Assembly: GCA_013285465.1 (NCBI GenBank)
Contig: CP053449.1
Span: 124,001 to 188,000 of the forward strand
Source of the DNA: Pseudomonadota bacterium
GTDB lineage: Bacteria; Pseudomonadota; Alphaproteobacteria; Micavibrionales; CSBR16-224
Direction of reading: 5' to 3'
DNA: 64,000 nucleotides
In this document: positions 1 through 8,771 of the stretch, one piece after another
Position numbering within the stretch: the first letter of the stretch is position 1
How the letters are laid out: every line of letters starts with the position of its first letter
Translations under genes and position numbers: made by a program
Notes under the pieces: generated by a model
Database searches by the model: none
Told to the model about the DNA's origin: nothing
The model's input: the letters and a program-made list of their open reading frames with translations, nothing else

Positions 1-1
1 T

Positions 2-79
2 ACATATGCTGGGGTTATTTTGACAATACTGGGAATTGTTTTGGTCAACACACTTCAGCAAACAGCTCTGATGAAATAA
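2..79 (+). CDS. C-terminal end of a membrane protein (partial)
   Basis: From the left edge, frame 2 is open for 25 residues and ends in TAA at 77-79. The peptide is almost entirely hydrophobic (Ala, Val, Ile and Leu runs) and finishes with a short polar tail (LQQTALMK), like the last transmembrane helix of an integral membrane protein. The next gene starts 12 bases later behind a clear AGGAGG site, so it probably belongs to the same transcription unit. The fragment is too short to assign a family. A small drug/metabolite exporter is possible but cannot be shown. Confidence 0.45.
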   Translation, partial: TYAGVILTILGIVLVNTLQQTALMK

Positions 80-91
80 CAGGAGGAAATT

Positions 92-352
92 ATGAACCAC
101 CATCACAAACATTATCACAAGCCGGAAAATAAGAAAATTTGGTGGAAAACACCTTTCGGAATGGTGTGTATTTTCTTTTTTGCTATAGCTGGGTATCTCC
201 TATTTATGGAGCACCGCGCACACATTGGCGACAAGTGGATATGGCTGCTACTGTTGGCCTGCCCGTTAATGCACGTATTCCATCACGGCGGACATAGTGG
301 ACATGGCGGCCACGGAAGCCATGATCATTCAGATATCGAAGAGGAAAAATAA
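92..352 (+). CDS. DUF2933 family small His-rich membrane protein
   Basis: This 86-residue protein has a His-rich N-terminus (HHHKHYH), two hydrophobic segments (about residues 22-40 and 49-62) and a His/Gly-rich tail (HHGGHSGHGGHGSHDHSD). The layout matches DUF2933 proteins, which commonly sit beside copper-resistance genes; their biochemical role is unknown. The two His clusters on either side of the membrane helices suggest metal binding, which is inference. AGGAGG lies just upstream of the ATG. The next gene begins 3 bases after the stop, so the two are almost certainly co-transcribed with the copper ATPase further down. Confidence 0.75.
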   Translation: MNHHHKHYHKPENKKIWWKTPFGMVCIFFFAIAGYLLFMEHRAHIGDKWIWLLLLACPLMHVFHHGGHSGHGGHGSHDHSDIEEEK

Positions 353-355
353 ACA

Positions 356-1021
356 ATGGAACATGAAATGGGAAGTTCCTATGGACTATGGTCGTTGGTT
401 ATTTTGAATTCGGCAATATTTATCATTTTTGCTTTTAGTTTTTTCAAGCCACGAACCAAGAGAGATTGGCGAAGCTTCAGTGCTTTTTCCGCCTTTGTCG
501 TGGCATTGTTTGTGGAGATGTACGGCTTCCCTTTAACAATTTATCTTTTGTCCGGATGGCTTGCGAGCCGTTATCCGGGTGTGGATTTCCTAGCTCACGA
601 GAATGGGCACCTATGGCATACGATTTTTGGCTTTGATGGTGACGCTCATTCCGATCCGATGCATATTGCCAGCTTTGTATTTATTGGTGGCGGCTTCTGG
701 ATTTTATCGGCCGCTTGGAATGTGCTTTATAAAGCACAGCGCGTTGGAAAAATGGCGGTGACAGGGCTGTATGAAAAAGTACGACATCCGCAATATATCG
801 GTTTTATTGCCATTATGTTCGGCTTCCTGTTGCAATGGCCTACGATCCCAACCCTCATTCTTTTCCCGATCCTGACCTATATGTATATCCGTTTAGCTAA
901 GAAAGAAGAACAAGATTCAAGTGAACGTTTTGGCATAGCATGGGCAGATTATTCTGCCCGAGTTCCGGCGTTTATCCCTAAATTTTCATCATCTTCAACT
1001 GCTCAAAAAGGAGAAAAATAA
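356..1021 (+). CDS. Isoprenylcysteine carboxylmethyltransferase (ICMT/PEMT-like) membrane protein
   Basis: The protein has 221 residues and about five hydrophobic segments. The C-terminal half carries the ICMT/PEMT-type SAM-binding signature: GLYEKVRHPQYIG around residue 140, then a helix ending in the acidic KKEEQD and a tail with the DYSARVPAFIP pattern. Family members are membrane methyltransferases. Bacterial ones have unknown substrates, since bacteria do not prenylate proteins as eukaryotes do. It lies between the DUF2933 gene and a Cys-rich peptide in a metal cluster, an arrangement common in mobile copper islands. Its stop shares one base with the next ATG (TAATG). Confidence 0.75.
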   Translation: MEHEMGSSYGLWSLVILNSAIFIIFAFSFFKPRTKRDWRSFSAFSAFVVALFVEMYGFPLTIYLLSGWLASRYPGVDFLAHENGHLWHTIFGFDGDAHSDPMHIASFVFIGGGFWILSAAWNVLYKAQRVGKMAVTGLYEKVRHPQYIGFIAIMFGFLLQWPTIPTLILFPILTYMYIRLAKKEEQDSSERFGIAWADYSARVPAFIPKFSSSSTAQKGEK

Positions 1022-1194
1022 TGAACGATCATAAACACGATAAAAAATCCGGCGGGTGCTGCGGTAGTGATAAACATAACGATCATAGCAACCCAGAAAA
1101 AGACAAAGATGGCTGTTGTGGGGGAGATAAAGATAAAAAACCAGAAACAGATAAAGCAGAAGAAAAAGGCGGTTGCTGCGGTAGCAACAAATAA
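1021..1194 (+). CDS. 57-residue Cys-Cys/His peptide, putative metal binder
   Basis: A short frame starts at ATG 1021, overlapping the previous stop by one base, with AAGGAG upstream, and ends in TAA at 1192-1194. It encodes 57 residues, nearly all polar, with three Gly-flanked Cys pairs (GGCCGS, DGCCGG, GGCCGS) spaced about 19-25 residues apart in Lys/Asp/Glu-rich linkers, and four His in the first 22 residues. There is no signal peptide or membrane segment, so a cytosolic location is expected. Position in the copper operon, just before the P-type ATPase, plus paired cysteines suggest a metallothionein-like buffer or copper donor. I do not recognise a named family. Confidence 0.7.
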   Translation: MNDHKHDKKSGGCCGSDKHNDHSNPEKDKDGCCGGDKDKKPETDKAEEKGGCCGSNK

Positions 1195-1208
1195 AGCGGA
1201 GAAATGAC

Positions 1209-3467
1209 ATGGCCTCACATGACCACGGCTCGACAAAAATGGCTGAAGATCATTCCCATTGTGCCCATCACGGTGACAATAAGCCTACCGATGACGCGCT
1301 CAAGCACGGTGGCAAATACGACAGGGTGCCGGAAGGGTTTGGTGGAACAGTTTATACCTGTCCCATGCACCCCGAAGTGCGTCAGCCTAAACCGGGGTCG
1401 TGTCCTATTTGTGGAATGGGCCTTGAAGCCGAAACGACTTCTGCTCGGGATGATGAGGAACCTAATCTGGAACTTGTGGATTTCGCTCGCCGTTTTTGGG
1501 TGGGGGCAGTTTTAACAATACCGCTCCTTATTTTATCAATGTCGCCTTTCGTTGGGTTTACTGCTATCCGTGAGTTTTTTGGGGAACGCATGACGCTCTG
1601 GATTGAATTTGCCTTGGGTACGCCCGTTATTGTCTGGTCGGGGTGGCCTTTTTTTGTGCGAGGCTTTCACTCTTTCCGCACTATGAAACTCAATATGTTT
1701 AGCCTGATTTCTATGGGTACGGGCGCAGCTTATATCTTCAGTATTTTTGCGGTTCTAATGCCTGATATTTTCCCTGATGGATTTCGTGATGCTGAAGGTC
1801 ATGTCGGGGTTTATTTTGAAGCTGCTGCTGTCATTATAACGCTTGTGTTGTTAGGCCAGATTATGGAGTTACGTGCTCGTGAGCGCACGGGGGCGGCGAT
1901 TAAGGCGTTACTGGATATGGCGGCTAAAACCGCCCGTGTGATCCGTGAAGACGGCACGGAAGAGGAAATTCCGCTTGAAGATGTGCTGGTTGGCGATAAG
2001 CTGCGTGTGCGCCCAGGTGATAAAGTGCCGGTGGATGGAAAAGTTCTTGAGGGCCGGTCTTCGGTTGATGAATCGATGATTTCCGGTGAACCGGTACCGG
2101 TTGAAAAAGTCTCCGGAGATACTGTGACCGGGGCCACGATCAATGGCACGGGCAGTTTGATTATTGAGGCGACACGGGTGGGCGCAGATACGACACTCTC
2201 ACAAATCGTTGAGATGGTCGCTAATGCACAAAGATCGCGCGCTCCGATCCAGAAATATGCCGATATGGTAGCCGGATATTTTGTGCCTGTGGTGATTCTT
2301 GTTGCTATTTTTGCCTTTATTGGCTGGGCTATCTGGGGTCCGGATCCGGCGCTGTCTTATGGTCTTGTTGCTGCCGTGGCGGTGTTGATTATCGCCTGTC
2401 CCTGCGCTCTTGGTCTGGCCACGCCGATGTCGATTATGACGGCGACAGGGCGCGGCGCACAGGCTGGTGTTTTGATTAAGAATGCCGAAGCTCTGGAGCG
2501 TTTTGAAAAGGTCGATATCTTGATTGTTGATAAGACGGGTACCCTCACTGAAGGAAAGCCTAAGCTGGTTGCGGTGCTGCCTGAAGAGGGGCATGATGAG
2601 GCCGAAGTTCTGCGTCTTGCGGCTTCACTTGAACGCGGATCAGAGCATCCGCTAGCTGAAGCTATCGTGAAAGGAGCAGAAGAGCGTGGCGTAGATATGG
2701 CGGATGCCACGGACTTTGAAGCTATCACAGGTAAAGGTGTTAAAGGCGTGGTTGATGGGCATGCAGTGGCACTCGGTAATTCTAAACTGATCGCTGATAT
2801 GGGGCTTGATAGCGGGGCACTGGTTGAGACTGCTAATGCACGGCGTGATGAGGGTGAAACGGTGATGTTTGTTGTTCTTGACAACGCTATTGCCGGGCTG
2901 GTCAGTGTGGCTGACCCCGTTAAGGAAACAACACCTGCGGCTTTGAAAGCGCTGCATGAGCTTGGTTTCCGGATTATCATGGCGACCGGTGATAATGAGC
3001 GCACGGCAAAGGCTGTGGCCGGACGGTTGGGGATTGATGAGATCCGCGCCGACGTTTTGCCGGAGGATAAAGCCCGGATTATCAAGGAACTTCAGGAGCA
3101 GGGTCTCAAAGTCGCGATGGCTGGGGATGGTGTCAATGATGCACCAGCCTTGGCGCAAGCCGATGTGGGCATTGCTATGGGTACTGGTGCGGATGTGGCG
3201 ATTGAAAGCGCAGGTTTTACCCTCATTAAAGGCAATCTTGACGGTATTGTCCGCGCCCGCCGCCTCGTGCGCGCTACCATGCGCAATATCCGTCAGAATC
3301 TGTTTTTTGCCTTGGTTTATAATGCCGCTGGTGTTCCGGTGGCGGCGGGGCTTTTGTTTCCGCTTTTTGGCATATTGATTAGTCCGATGTTTGCCGCCTT
3401 TGCTATGAGCGCATCATCGATTTCAGTTGTTTTGAATGCACTGCGCTTGCGGCGTGTAAAAATTTGA
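1209..3467 (+). CDS. copA: Copper-translocating P1B-type ATPase
   Basis: This 752-residue ATPase exports copper from the cytosol. After a His-rich N-terminus (residues 1-31) comes a heavy-metal-binding domain (YTCPMHPEV...CPICGMGLE, about 49-73) in place of the usual CxxC ferredoxin-like HMA domain. Eight transmembrane segments follow. The actuator loop carries SGEP, the metal-site helix has [11 protein letters not shown] (CPC), the phosphorylation motif is DKTGT, the nucleotide site includes SEHPLAEAI, and the hinge is [10 protein letters not shown]. The last helices hold YNAAG and MSASS, fitting Cu(I) P1B-1 enzymes. Length is normal. It sits 14 bases after the Cys-Cys peptide, so copper detoxification is the likely job of the operon. 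Confidence 0.95.
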   Translation: MASHDHGSTKMAEDHSHCAHHGDNKPTDDALKHGGKYDRVPEGFGGTVYTCPMHPEVRQPKPGSCPICGMGLEAETTSARDDEEPNLELVDFARRFWVGAVLTIPLLILSMSPFVGFTAIREFFGERMTLWIEFALGTPVIVWSGWPFFVRGFHSFRTMKLNMFSLISMGTGAAYIFSIFAVLMPDIFPDGFRDAEGHVGVYFEAAAVIITLVLLGQIMELRARERTGAAIKALLDMAAKTARVIREDGTEEEIPLEDVLVGDKLRVRPGDKVPVDGKVLEGRSSVDESMISGEPVPVEKVSGDTVTGATINGTGSLIIEATRVGADTTLSQIVEMVANAQRSRAPIQKYADMVAGYFVPVVILVAIFAFIGWAIWGPDPALSYGLVAAVAVLIIACPCALGLATPMSIMTATGRGAQAGVLIKNAEALERFEKVDILIVDKTGTLTEGKPKLVAVLPEEGHDEAEVLRLAASLERGSEHPLAEAIVKGAEERGVDMADATDFEAITGKGVKGVVDGHAVALGNSKLIADMGLDSGALVETANARRDEGETVMFVVLDNAIAGLVSVADPVKETTPAALKALHELGFRIIMATGDNERTAKAVAGRLGIDEIRADVLPEDKARIIKELQEQGLKVAMAGDGVNDAPALAQADVGIAMGTGADVAIESAGFTLIKGNLDGIVRARRLVRATMRNIRQNLFFALVYNAAGVPVAAGLLFPLFGILISPMFAAFAMSASSISVVLNALRLRRVKI

Positions 3468-3510
3468 AAGGGAACGAAAATTAAAATGGAACATCTCAGA
3501 GGAAGGAAAT

Positions 3511-3786
3511 ATGGATCAATTTTCTGGTGACATTGCAGCCATGCTAGAAATCGCACTGATCGGCGCCGGTCTGGTGGTTCTTTATTACGGGGGTAAAGAA
3601 GGCTCAAAGCTAATGAAGGCAGGTGCTTGTCTCATGCTGATCGGGGGCTTTTTGGGCCTTGCCTGTACTGGATATTGGTGGTTTAAATATCACAGCATAG
3701 GGGTTTTTGATAACCCGAGAGTTTCAACTGTCAATCTCGTGCACCATGATGGTGACACCAAGCATCATTTCTTTCCTAAAGAGTAA
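3511..3786 (+). CDS. Small two-helix membrane protein in copper/ion operon
   Basis: The 91-residue protein has two hydrophobic stretches (about residues 11-27 and 35-56) and a His-containing C-terminal tail (HHDGDTKHHFFPKE). I do not recognise the family. AGGAAGGAA lies ahead of the ATG at 3511, and its TAA overlaps the ATG of nhaA by one base, so translation is probably coupled to the antiporter. The tail histidines could bind metal as in the DUF2933 protein, but that is only inference from composition. Confidence 0.65.
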   Translation: MDQFSGDIAAMLEIALIGAGLVVLYYGGKEGSKLMKAGACLMLIGGFLGLACTGYWWFKYHSIGVFDNPRVSTVNLVHHDGDTKHHFFPKE

Positions 3787-4982
3787 TGAGAAATATGCAA
3801 AAGCGTACACGCCATTTTGCTGTCGCGGGTAAAATCGCTAGTGCCGATCAATGGGCTAGTCTTATGATGATTGGTGCGCTGGTTGTTGCTTTGTTCTGTG
3901 TTAATTCACCCCTGAAGCTAGCTTACGATATTTTTCACCACACGCCTGTTGCGATCAGTTTCGGAGATTTTGTTCTGCAAAAGCCGCTGGTGTTTTGGAT
4001 TAATGAAGGACTGATGGCACTTTTCTTTTTGGCCGTTACCCTTGAAATTAAGCGCGAGATTCTGGAAGGCCACTTCTCTGGCATGCGCCAAATACTCCTG
4101 CCCGCTTTTGCGGCTTTAGGTGGGATGGCAATTCCGGCGGCGTTTTATTTTTTGCTCAACCGAAATAGTCACGAGTGGATTCAAGGCTGGGCGATTCCAA
4201 CGGCTACCGATATTGCACTTAGTCTCGGCGTGCTGTCATTACTGGGCAAGCGTGTACCGATTGAGCTGAAGCTGTTTCTGGCCGCGCTGGCCATATTTGA
4301 TGATCTGGGCGGGATTCTGATTATTGCACTTTTCTATGGTAGTCACCTGACTGTGAGCGTTCTTCTTTTCTCACTACTTGGTATTGCTACTTTATTTGTA
4401 TTGAATCGCTTGGGTGTACCTCGTGCTTCGCTTTATGTCGTCATCGGCATCTTTTTATGGGCGACTTTTCAAGAATCCGGCATCCATCCGACTATGGCTG
4501 GTGTTGCAGTGGGGCTGGCTTTGCCTTTACGGCTTAAAAAGTCATGCACTCATATCCCTTTGCGCTTTGTTGAGGATGGTTTGCACCCGTGGGTAGCGTT
4601 TTTCGTTATACCGCTTTTTGCTTTTTTTAATGCTGGAATTATTATTAGCGATGTTACTCTGCATTATTTGGAATCATCGCTCTCACTCGGTATTATTGCC
4701 GGACTTGTTCTTGGAAAACCGCTTGGTATTTTTACCTTCGCGTGGCTTTCACATCTATTTGGTTTTGCCAGTTTGGCCCCTCACGTGAGTTGGCGGCATA
4801 TTTTTGGTGTGGCGTTACTTGGTGGGATAGGTTTTACCATGGCGTTGTTTTTAAACACACTGGCCTTTCCTGTTGGGGGTAATTCTGAGGTTGGCAGAAT
4901 AGCAATACTTTCTGGTTCTTTGATATCTGCCCTGGCCGGATATGTATGGTTATACTTCAGCTTGCCAAAATCTGAACATTAA
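3786..4982 (+). CDS. nhaA: Na+/H+ antiporter NhaA
   Basis: This 398-residue integral membrane protein matches NhaA in length and sequence. Recognisable parts are LMALFFLAVTLEIKRE, the ATDIALSLGVLSLLG segment carrying an Asp of the ion site, FDDLGGI with the adjacent Asp pair, and the C-terminal GGIGFTMALFLNTLAF. NhaA exchanges cytoplasmic Na+ for periplasmic H+ and is important at alkaline pH or high salt. The start overlaps the stop of the previous small gene. A second, unrelated Na+/H+ antiporter (NhaD type) lies at 32382-33806 in the core chromosome, so this one is an accessory copy on the island. Confidence 0.93.
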   Translation: MRNMQKRTRHFAVAGKIASADQWASLMMIGALVVALFCVNSPLKLAYDIFHHTPVAISFGDFVLQKPLVFWINEGLMALFFLAVTLEIKREILEGHFSGMRQILLPAFAALGGMAIPAAFYFLLNRNSHEWIQGWAIPTATDIALSLGVLSLLGKRVPIELKLFLAALAIFDDLGGILIIALFYGSHLTVSVLLFSLLGIATLFVLNRLGVPRASLYVVIGIFLWATFQESGIHPTMAGVAVGLALPLRLKKSCTHIPLRFVEDGLHPWVAFFVIPLFAFFNAGIIISDVTLHYLESSLSLGIIAGLVLGKPLGIFTFAWLSHLFGFASLAPHVSWRHIFGVALLGGIGFTMALFLNTLAFPVGGNSEVGRIAILSGSLISALAGYVWLYFSLPKSEH

Positions 4983-5005
4983 ACCATCCATCTAAGGAGA
5001 TTTAA

Positions 5006-6373
5006 ATGAAACTGACATTTTTAGGTGCAACTAGTACGGTGACCGGTTCGAAATATCTTCTAGAAGCTGGTGGTAAGAAGATTATGATAGATTGTGGCCT
5101 GTTTCAAGGCCATAAGGAGCTGCGCCTGCGTAATTGGCAAGGATTCCCGGTCAACCCACGCGACATTGATGCGTTGATCTTAACTCATGCCCACCTGGAT
5201 CACAGCGGCTATATTCCCAAACTGACAAATGCTGGGTTTGAAGGGCCGATATACTGTTCCGAGGCCACGTTTGATTTATGCAAAATTTTGTTGCCCGATA
5301 GTGGTCATATTCAGGAAGATGACGCTGAACGCGCTAACCGCTATGGTTATACCAAACATAAACCAGCTTTGCCGCTTTACACGGAGCAAGAAGCCCGTGA
5401 GACATTTGAATATTTCAAACCTGTTGATTTTGGTAAGCCGTACAAGATTACAGATGAGCTTGAATTTACTTTGCATCATGCCGGACATATTTTGGGGGCA
5501 TCTTTTATTAGGGTTAGCGACAAAGGCGGTACATCCATCCTATTTTCTGGCGATATAGGCCGTCTTGACGATCCTGTAATGAAAGCGCCGGAAAAAATAG
5601 AAGATGCTGACTATATTGTTGTGGAATCAACATATGGTGACAGACTGCACGGGAAAAGTGATCCTACAGAAGATATTGAACGTGTCGTTCAGGAGACCAT
5701 TCAGAGAGGTGGTACGGTTGTGATCCCTGCTTTTGCAGTTGGTCGAGCACAAGCTATGATGTTCTACATTCACAAACTAAAAATCACTGGTCGTATACCA
5801 CGTAATCTGTCAGTTTTTCTTGATAGTCCTATGGCAATCAATGTGTCTGATTTGCTTTGTAAACATATAAATGATCACCGAATGCCCCCTAATTTTTGTA
5901 TGGATGTTTGTGGAGTTGCAACATACACGCGCTCTGTAGAGCAATCCAAAGCTATTAACAGTAAAAATAACAATATGCCGAAGATTGTTATTTCAGCTAG
6001 CGGTATGGCGACTGGGGGGCGTGTTCTTCACCATCTAAAGAATTATATTGGTGATGAGCGCAATACCATCCTTTTGGCTGGATTTCAGGCCGGAGGAACG
6101 CGTGGTGCTAGACTGGCTCGTGGAGAAAAGGAAATCAAAATCCATGGTCAACTTTTTCCAGTGCGGGCACAGATCGAGAAGCTCGATAACATGTCGGCGC
6201 ATGCCGATTATGCTGAAATTTTGTCGTGGATGGGTGGTTTTAAAAGCCCACCACGTAAGGTATTTGTTGTCCACGGCGAAGCGACAGCGGCGCGAAGTAT
6301 GAGAGATAAAATCGAAGAAAAATTTGGCTGGAACACAGAGGTTCCCGAATACCTACAAACGGAGGAATTATGA
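5006..6373 (+). CDS. MBL-fold/beta-CASP RNA-processing hydrolase
   Basis: The 455-residue protein has the metallo-beta-lactamase core motif THAHLDHSGY (HxHxDH, about residues 57-66), a downstream metal His in HHAGHILGAS, FSGDIGR with the metal Asp, the beta-CASP motif VESTYGDR, SASGMATGGR, and the terminal SAHAD and VVHGE of the RMMBL domain. Such proteins (CPSF73/YsiB-like) are zinc-dependent endo- or exoribonucleases. AAGGAG precedes the ATG. The stop overlaps the next start (ATGA), tying it to the AMP phosphorylase gene. Together with the phosphorylase and PRPP synthetase it may form an RNA/nucleotide recycling cassette, which is inference. Confidence 0.9.
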   Translation: MKLTFLGATSTVTGSKYLLEAGGKKIMIDCGLFQGHKELRLRNWQGFPVNPRDIDALILTHAHLDHSGYIPKLTNAGFEGPIYCSEATFDLCKILLPDSGHIQEDDAERANRYGYTKHKPALPLYTEQEARETFEYFKPVDFGKPYKITDELEFTLHHAGHILGASFIRVSDKGGTSILFSGDIGRLDDPVMKAPEKIEDADYIVVESTYGDRLHGKSDPTEDIERVVQETIQRGGTVVIPAFAVGRAQAMMFYIHKLKITGRIPRNLSVFLDSPMAINVSDLLCKHINDHRMPPNFCMDVCGVATYTRSVEQSKAINSKNNNMPKIVISASGMATGGRVLHHLKNYIGDERNTILLAGFQAGGTRGARLARGEKEIKIHGQLFPVRAQIEKLDNMSAHADYAEILSWMGGFKSPPRKVFVVHGEATAARSMRDKIEEKFGWNTEVPEYLQTEEL

Positions 6374-7887
6374 CGGACAGACCTAAGTCTATATTGAAGC
6401 TGCGGCGCCTTGGTATAGATACCTATAAGGAGGCCGTGATATATATGCGTGAGGATTGCCATGTTTGTCGTGCTGAAGGCTTTGAAGTACAGGCGCGGGT
6501 TAAAGTAACTCTAAACGGGGAATATTTGATCGCGACGTTGAATATGGTGACATCCGATATTTTGCAGCATGGCGAGGTCAGCTTGTCCGAATATGCTCTA
6601 CAAAAGCTTGAAGCCCGGGATGGGGATGAAATCCATGTTTCTCATCCTTCTCCCGTTCATTCTCTCAGCCATGTACGCTCTAAAATCTATGGTAATGCAT
6701 TGGGATCGGATCATTTGCGGTTGATTGTCAATGACATAGTTGCCGGTCGATATTCAGACATTCATGTGTCTTCTTTTTTAACCGCTTGTGCAGGCGGGCG
6801 ACTTAATGGGATGGAGGTCGTTCATTTAACCCGCGCTATGGTTGATAGTGGTGAGAAGCTGGATTGGGGCGGGAAACTGGTGGTGGATAAGCATTGCGTC
6901 GGCGGCTTGCCAGGAAACCGTACAACACCGATTGTGGTAGCAATTGTTGCAGCGCACGGGCTGACCATGCCAAAGACCTCATCGCGTGCTATAACTTCTC
7001 CGGCAGGAACGGCGGATACGATGGAAGTGCTGACCAATGTTAATCTTGATGTGGTAGCTATGCGCAAAGTAGTGGAGTTGGAAAATGGCTGTGTGGTCTG
7101 GGGTGGTTCAGTGTCTTTAAGCCCTGCAGATGATATTCTCATTCGCGTAGAAAAAGCTTTGGATCTCGATAGTGAAGGGCAACTTGTTGCGTCTATTCTG
7201 TCAAAAAAAATTGCTGCCGGATCTTCGCACGTTTTAATCGATATACCGGTAGGACCTACAGCTAAGATACGTTCTATAGAGATGGCCGCAGAACTTTCCC
7301 GTTACCTGGAACAAACAGGAGCAGAAATGGGGATAGGCGTGCGTGTGCATACAAGCGATGGCAGTCAGCCGATCGGGCGTGGCATTGGTCCCGCTTTGGA
7401 AGCGCGAGATCTTATAGCTGTGTTGAAGGGGGAAAAAGATGCTCCGGATGATTTACGACAACGGGCACTAGACTTGGCTGGATATATTCTAGAATTTTCA
7501 CCGGACGTTGAAAATGGACAAGGTCGAGCACTGGCTATGGCTCTTCTGGAAAACGGCAAGGCATGGGAAAAGTTTCAGGCAATTTGTGAGGCTCAGGGGG
7601 GTATGAAGGATATCCCGACCGCTGGATATACGCAGGTGATTGAATCGAATAGAGCAGGGCAGGTCATGGCTATTGATAACCGCCGTATCGCCCGTGTGGC
7701 AAAATTGGCCGGAGCTCCTGCGGATAGGGAGGCCGGTGTAGATCTCCATAGCCCGGTGGGCACAAAGGTTGAAAAAGGCCAACCGCTTTTTACCGTGCAT
7801 TCTAATGCGCCGGGGGAGCTTGATTACGCGTTGAGTTATCTTGAAGAACAGAATGGGATCATAGACATTCAAGGAGAAACATCATGA
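6370..7887 (+). CDS. AMP phosphorylase / archaeal-type thymidine phosphorylase
   Basis: The 505-residue protein has an extra N-terminal domain of about 90 residues before the nucleoside phosphorylase fold, as in archaeal AMP phosphorylase rather than the roughly 440-residue bacterial DeoA. The phosphate/nucleoside signature KHCVGGLPGNRTTPI (about residues 175-189) and the following TSSRAITSPAGTADTMEV are intact. Archaeal members convert AMP plus phosphate to adenine and ribose 1,5-bisphosphate. Bacterial members of this subgroup are less well studied. It overlaps by four bases both the upstream nuclease gene and the downstream PRPP synthetase gene, a strong sign of coupled translation and shared function. 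Confidence 0.88.
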   Translation: MTDRPKSILKLRRLGIDTYKEAVIYMREDCHVCRAEGFEVQARVKVTLNGEYLIATLNMVTSDILQHGEVSLSEYALQKLEARDGDEIHVSHPSPVHSLSHVRSKIYGNALGSDHLRLIVNDIVAGRYSDIHVSSFLTACAGGRLNGMEVVHLTRAMVDSGEKLDWGGKLVVDKHCVGGLPGNRTTPIVVAIVAAHGLTMPKTSSRAITSPAGTADTMEVLTNVNLDVVAMRKVVELENGCVVWGGSVSLSPADDILIRVEKALDLDSEGQLVASILSKKIAAGSSHVLIDIPVGPTAKIRSIEMAAELSRYLEQTGAEMGIGVRVHTSDGSQPIGRGIGPALEARDLIAVLKGEKDAPDDLRQRALDLAGYILEFSPDVENGQGRALAMALLENGKAWEKFQAICEAQGGMKDIPTAGYTQVIESNRAGQVMAIDNRRIARVAKLAGAPADREAGVDLHSPVGTKVEKGQPLFTVHSNAPGELDYALSYLEEQNGIIDIQGETS

Positions 7888-8768
7888 GTCTCTTATTTGC
7901 TTATCCGAAGAATGAAGAGCACGCTGTAGCGCTAGTCAAGGAGACCGGATATGAGCTGGGAGCAGTAAAAATCCACCATTTTCCGGATGGTGAAACTTTA
8001 GTGCGGCTGGAAACCGATGTAAAAGATAAAGATGTGATTTTATTTTGCAGTCTTGATCATCCTGACAGTAAAGCTATGACGCTCATGTTTATTGCGCAAA
8101 CTGCCAAAGAGCTGGGTGCAAAATCAGTGGGACTGATTGCGCCGTATCTTGGCTATATGCGTCAGGACAAGCGCTTTAATGAAGGAGAAGCGATCACTTC
8201 CAATATCTTTGCAGCTTTTTTATCGCGACATTTTGATAGCTTGATCACTGTTGACCCGCATCTTCACCGTCACAAGACTATGAAAGAAATATATACTATT
8301 CCGGCACAGGTGATCCACGCTGCCGACGCCATCGCGGGTTGGATTAAGGGCAATGTAGAGAAACCCGTTCTAATTGGCCCGGATGAAGAGAGTGAGCAAT
8401 GGGTGTCGGACGTGGCGGCGCGTGCAGATGTACCTTACACAGTTCTGACTAAGACGCGGCGCGGGGATAAGGAGGTAGAAGTTTCTGTGCCGGATGTTGA
8501 TCAATACAAGGCTCATACGCCTGTGCTCGTAGATGATATTATCTCTACCGCACACACTATGATAGCAACAGTGATTCATTTAAAAAGAGCTGGAATGAAT
8601 CCGCCAGTTTGTATTGGCGTGCATGCTGTCTTCTCGGGAGGTGGGTATGAAGCTCTGCAGAAGGCTGGCACCGCAAAAATAGTGACTTGCAATACAATCC
8701 CGCATCCCAGTAATGCGATTGACCTAAGTAGTCTACTTGCCGTGCATCTTCAGAATAAGAAAGTGTAA
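7884..8768 (+). CDS. Ribose-phosphate diphosphokinase (PRPP synthetase) family
   Basis: The 294-residue protein belongs to the PRPP synthetase family. It has HHFPDGE near residue 32, YMRQDKRF, VDPHLHRHK, a TKTRRGDKEV lysine/arginine strand and the phosphoribosyl-binding loop LVDDIISTAHT. It is slightly shorter than housekeeping Prs (about 310 residues) and resembles accessory archaeal-like homologs. The classic reaction is ribose 5-phosphate plus ATP to PRPP plus AMP. Next to an AMP phosphorylase it might regenerate PRPP from ribose derived from nucleotides, which is inference. The start overlaps the phosphorylase stop by four bases. Confidence 0.88.
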   Translation: MSLLFAYPKNEEHAVALVKETGYELGAVKIHHFPDGETLVRLETDVKDKDVILFCSLDHPDSKAMTLMFIAQTAKELGAKSVGLIAPYLGYMRQDKRFNEGEAITSNIFAAFLSRHFDSLITVDPHLHRHKTMKEIYTIPAQVIHAADAIAGWIKGNVEKPVLIGPDEESEQWVSDVAARADVPYTVLTKTRRGDKEVEVSVPDVDQYKAHTPVLVDDIISTAHTMIATVIHLKRAGMNPPVCIGVHAVFSGGGYEALQKAGTAKIVTCNTIPHPSNAIDLSSLLAVHLQNKKV

Positions 8769-8771
8769 GGT

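Noticed and set aside
1003-1236. Minus-strand open frames over the Cys-Cys peptide
   Set aside because: They are antisense shadows of the 1021-1194 gene, with Phe/Ile-rich composition caused by the Lys/Asp-rich plus-strand code, and have no ribosome site.
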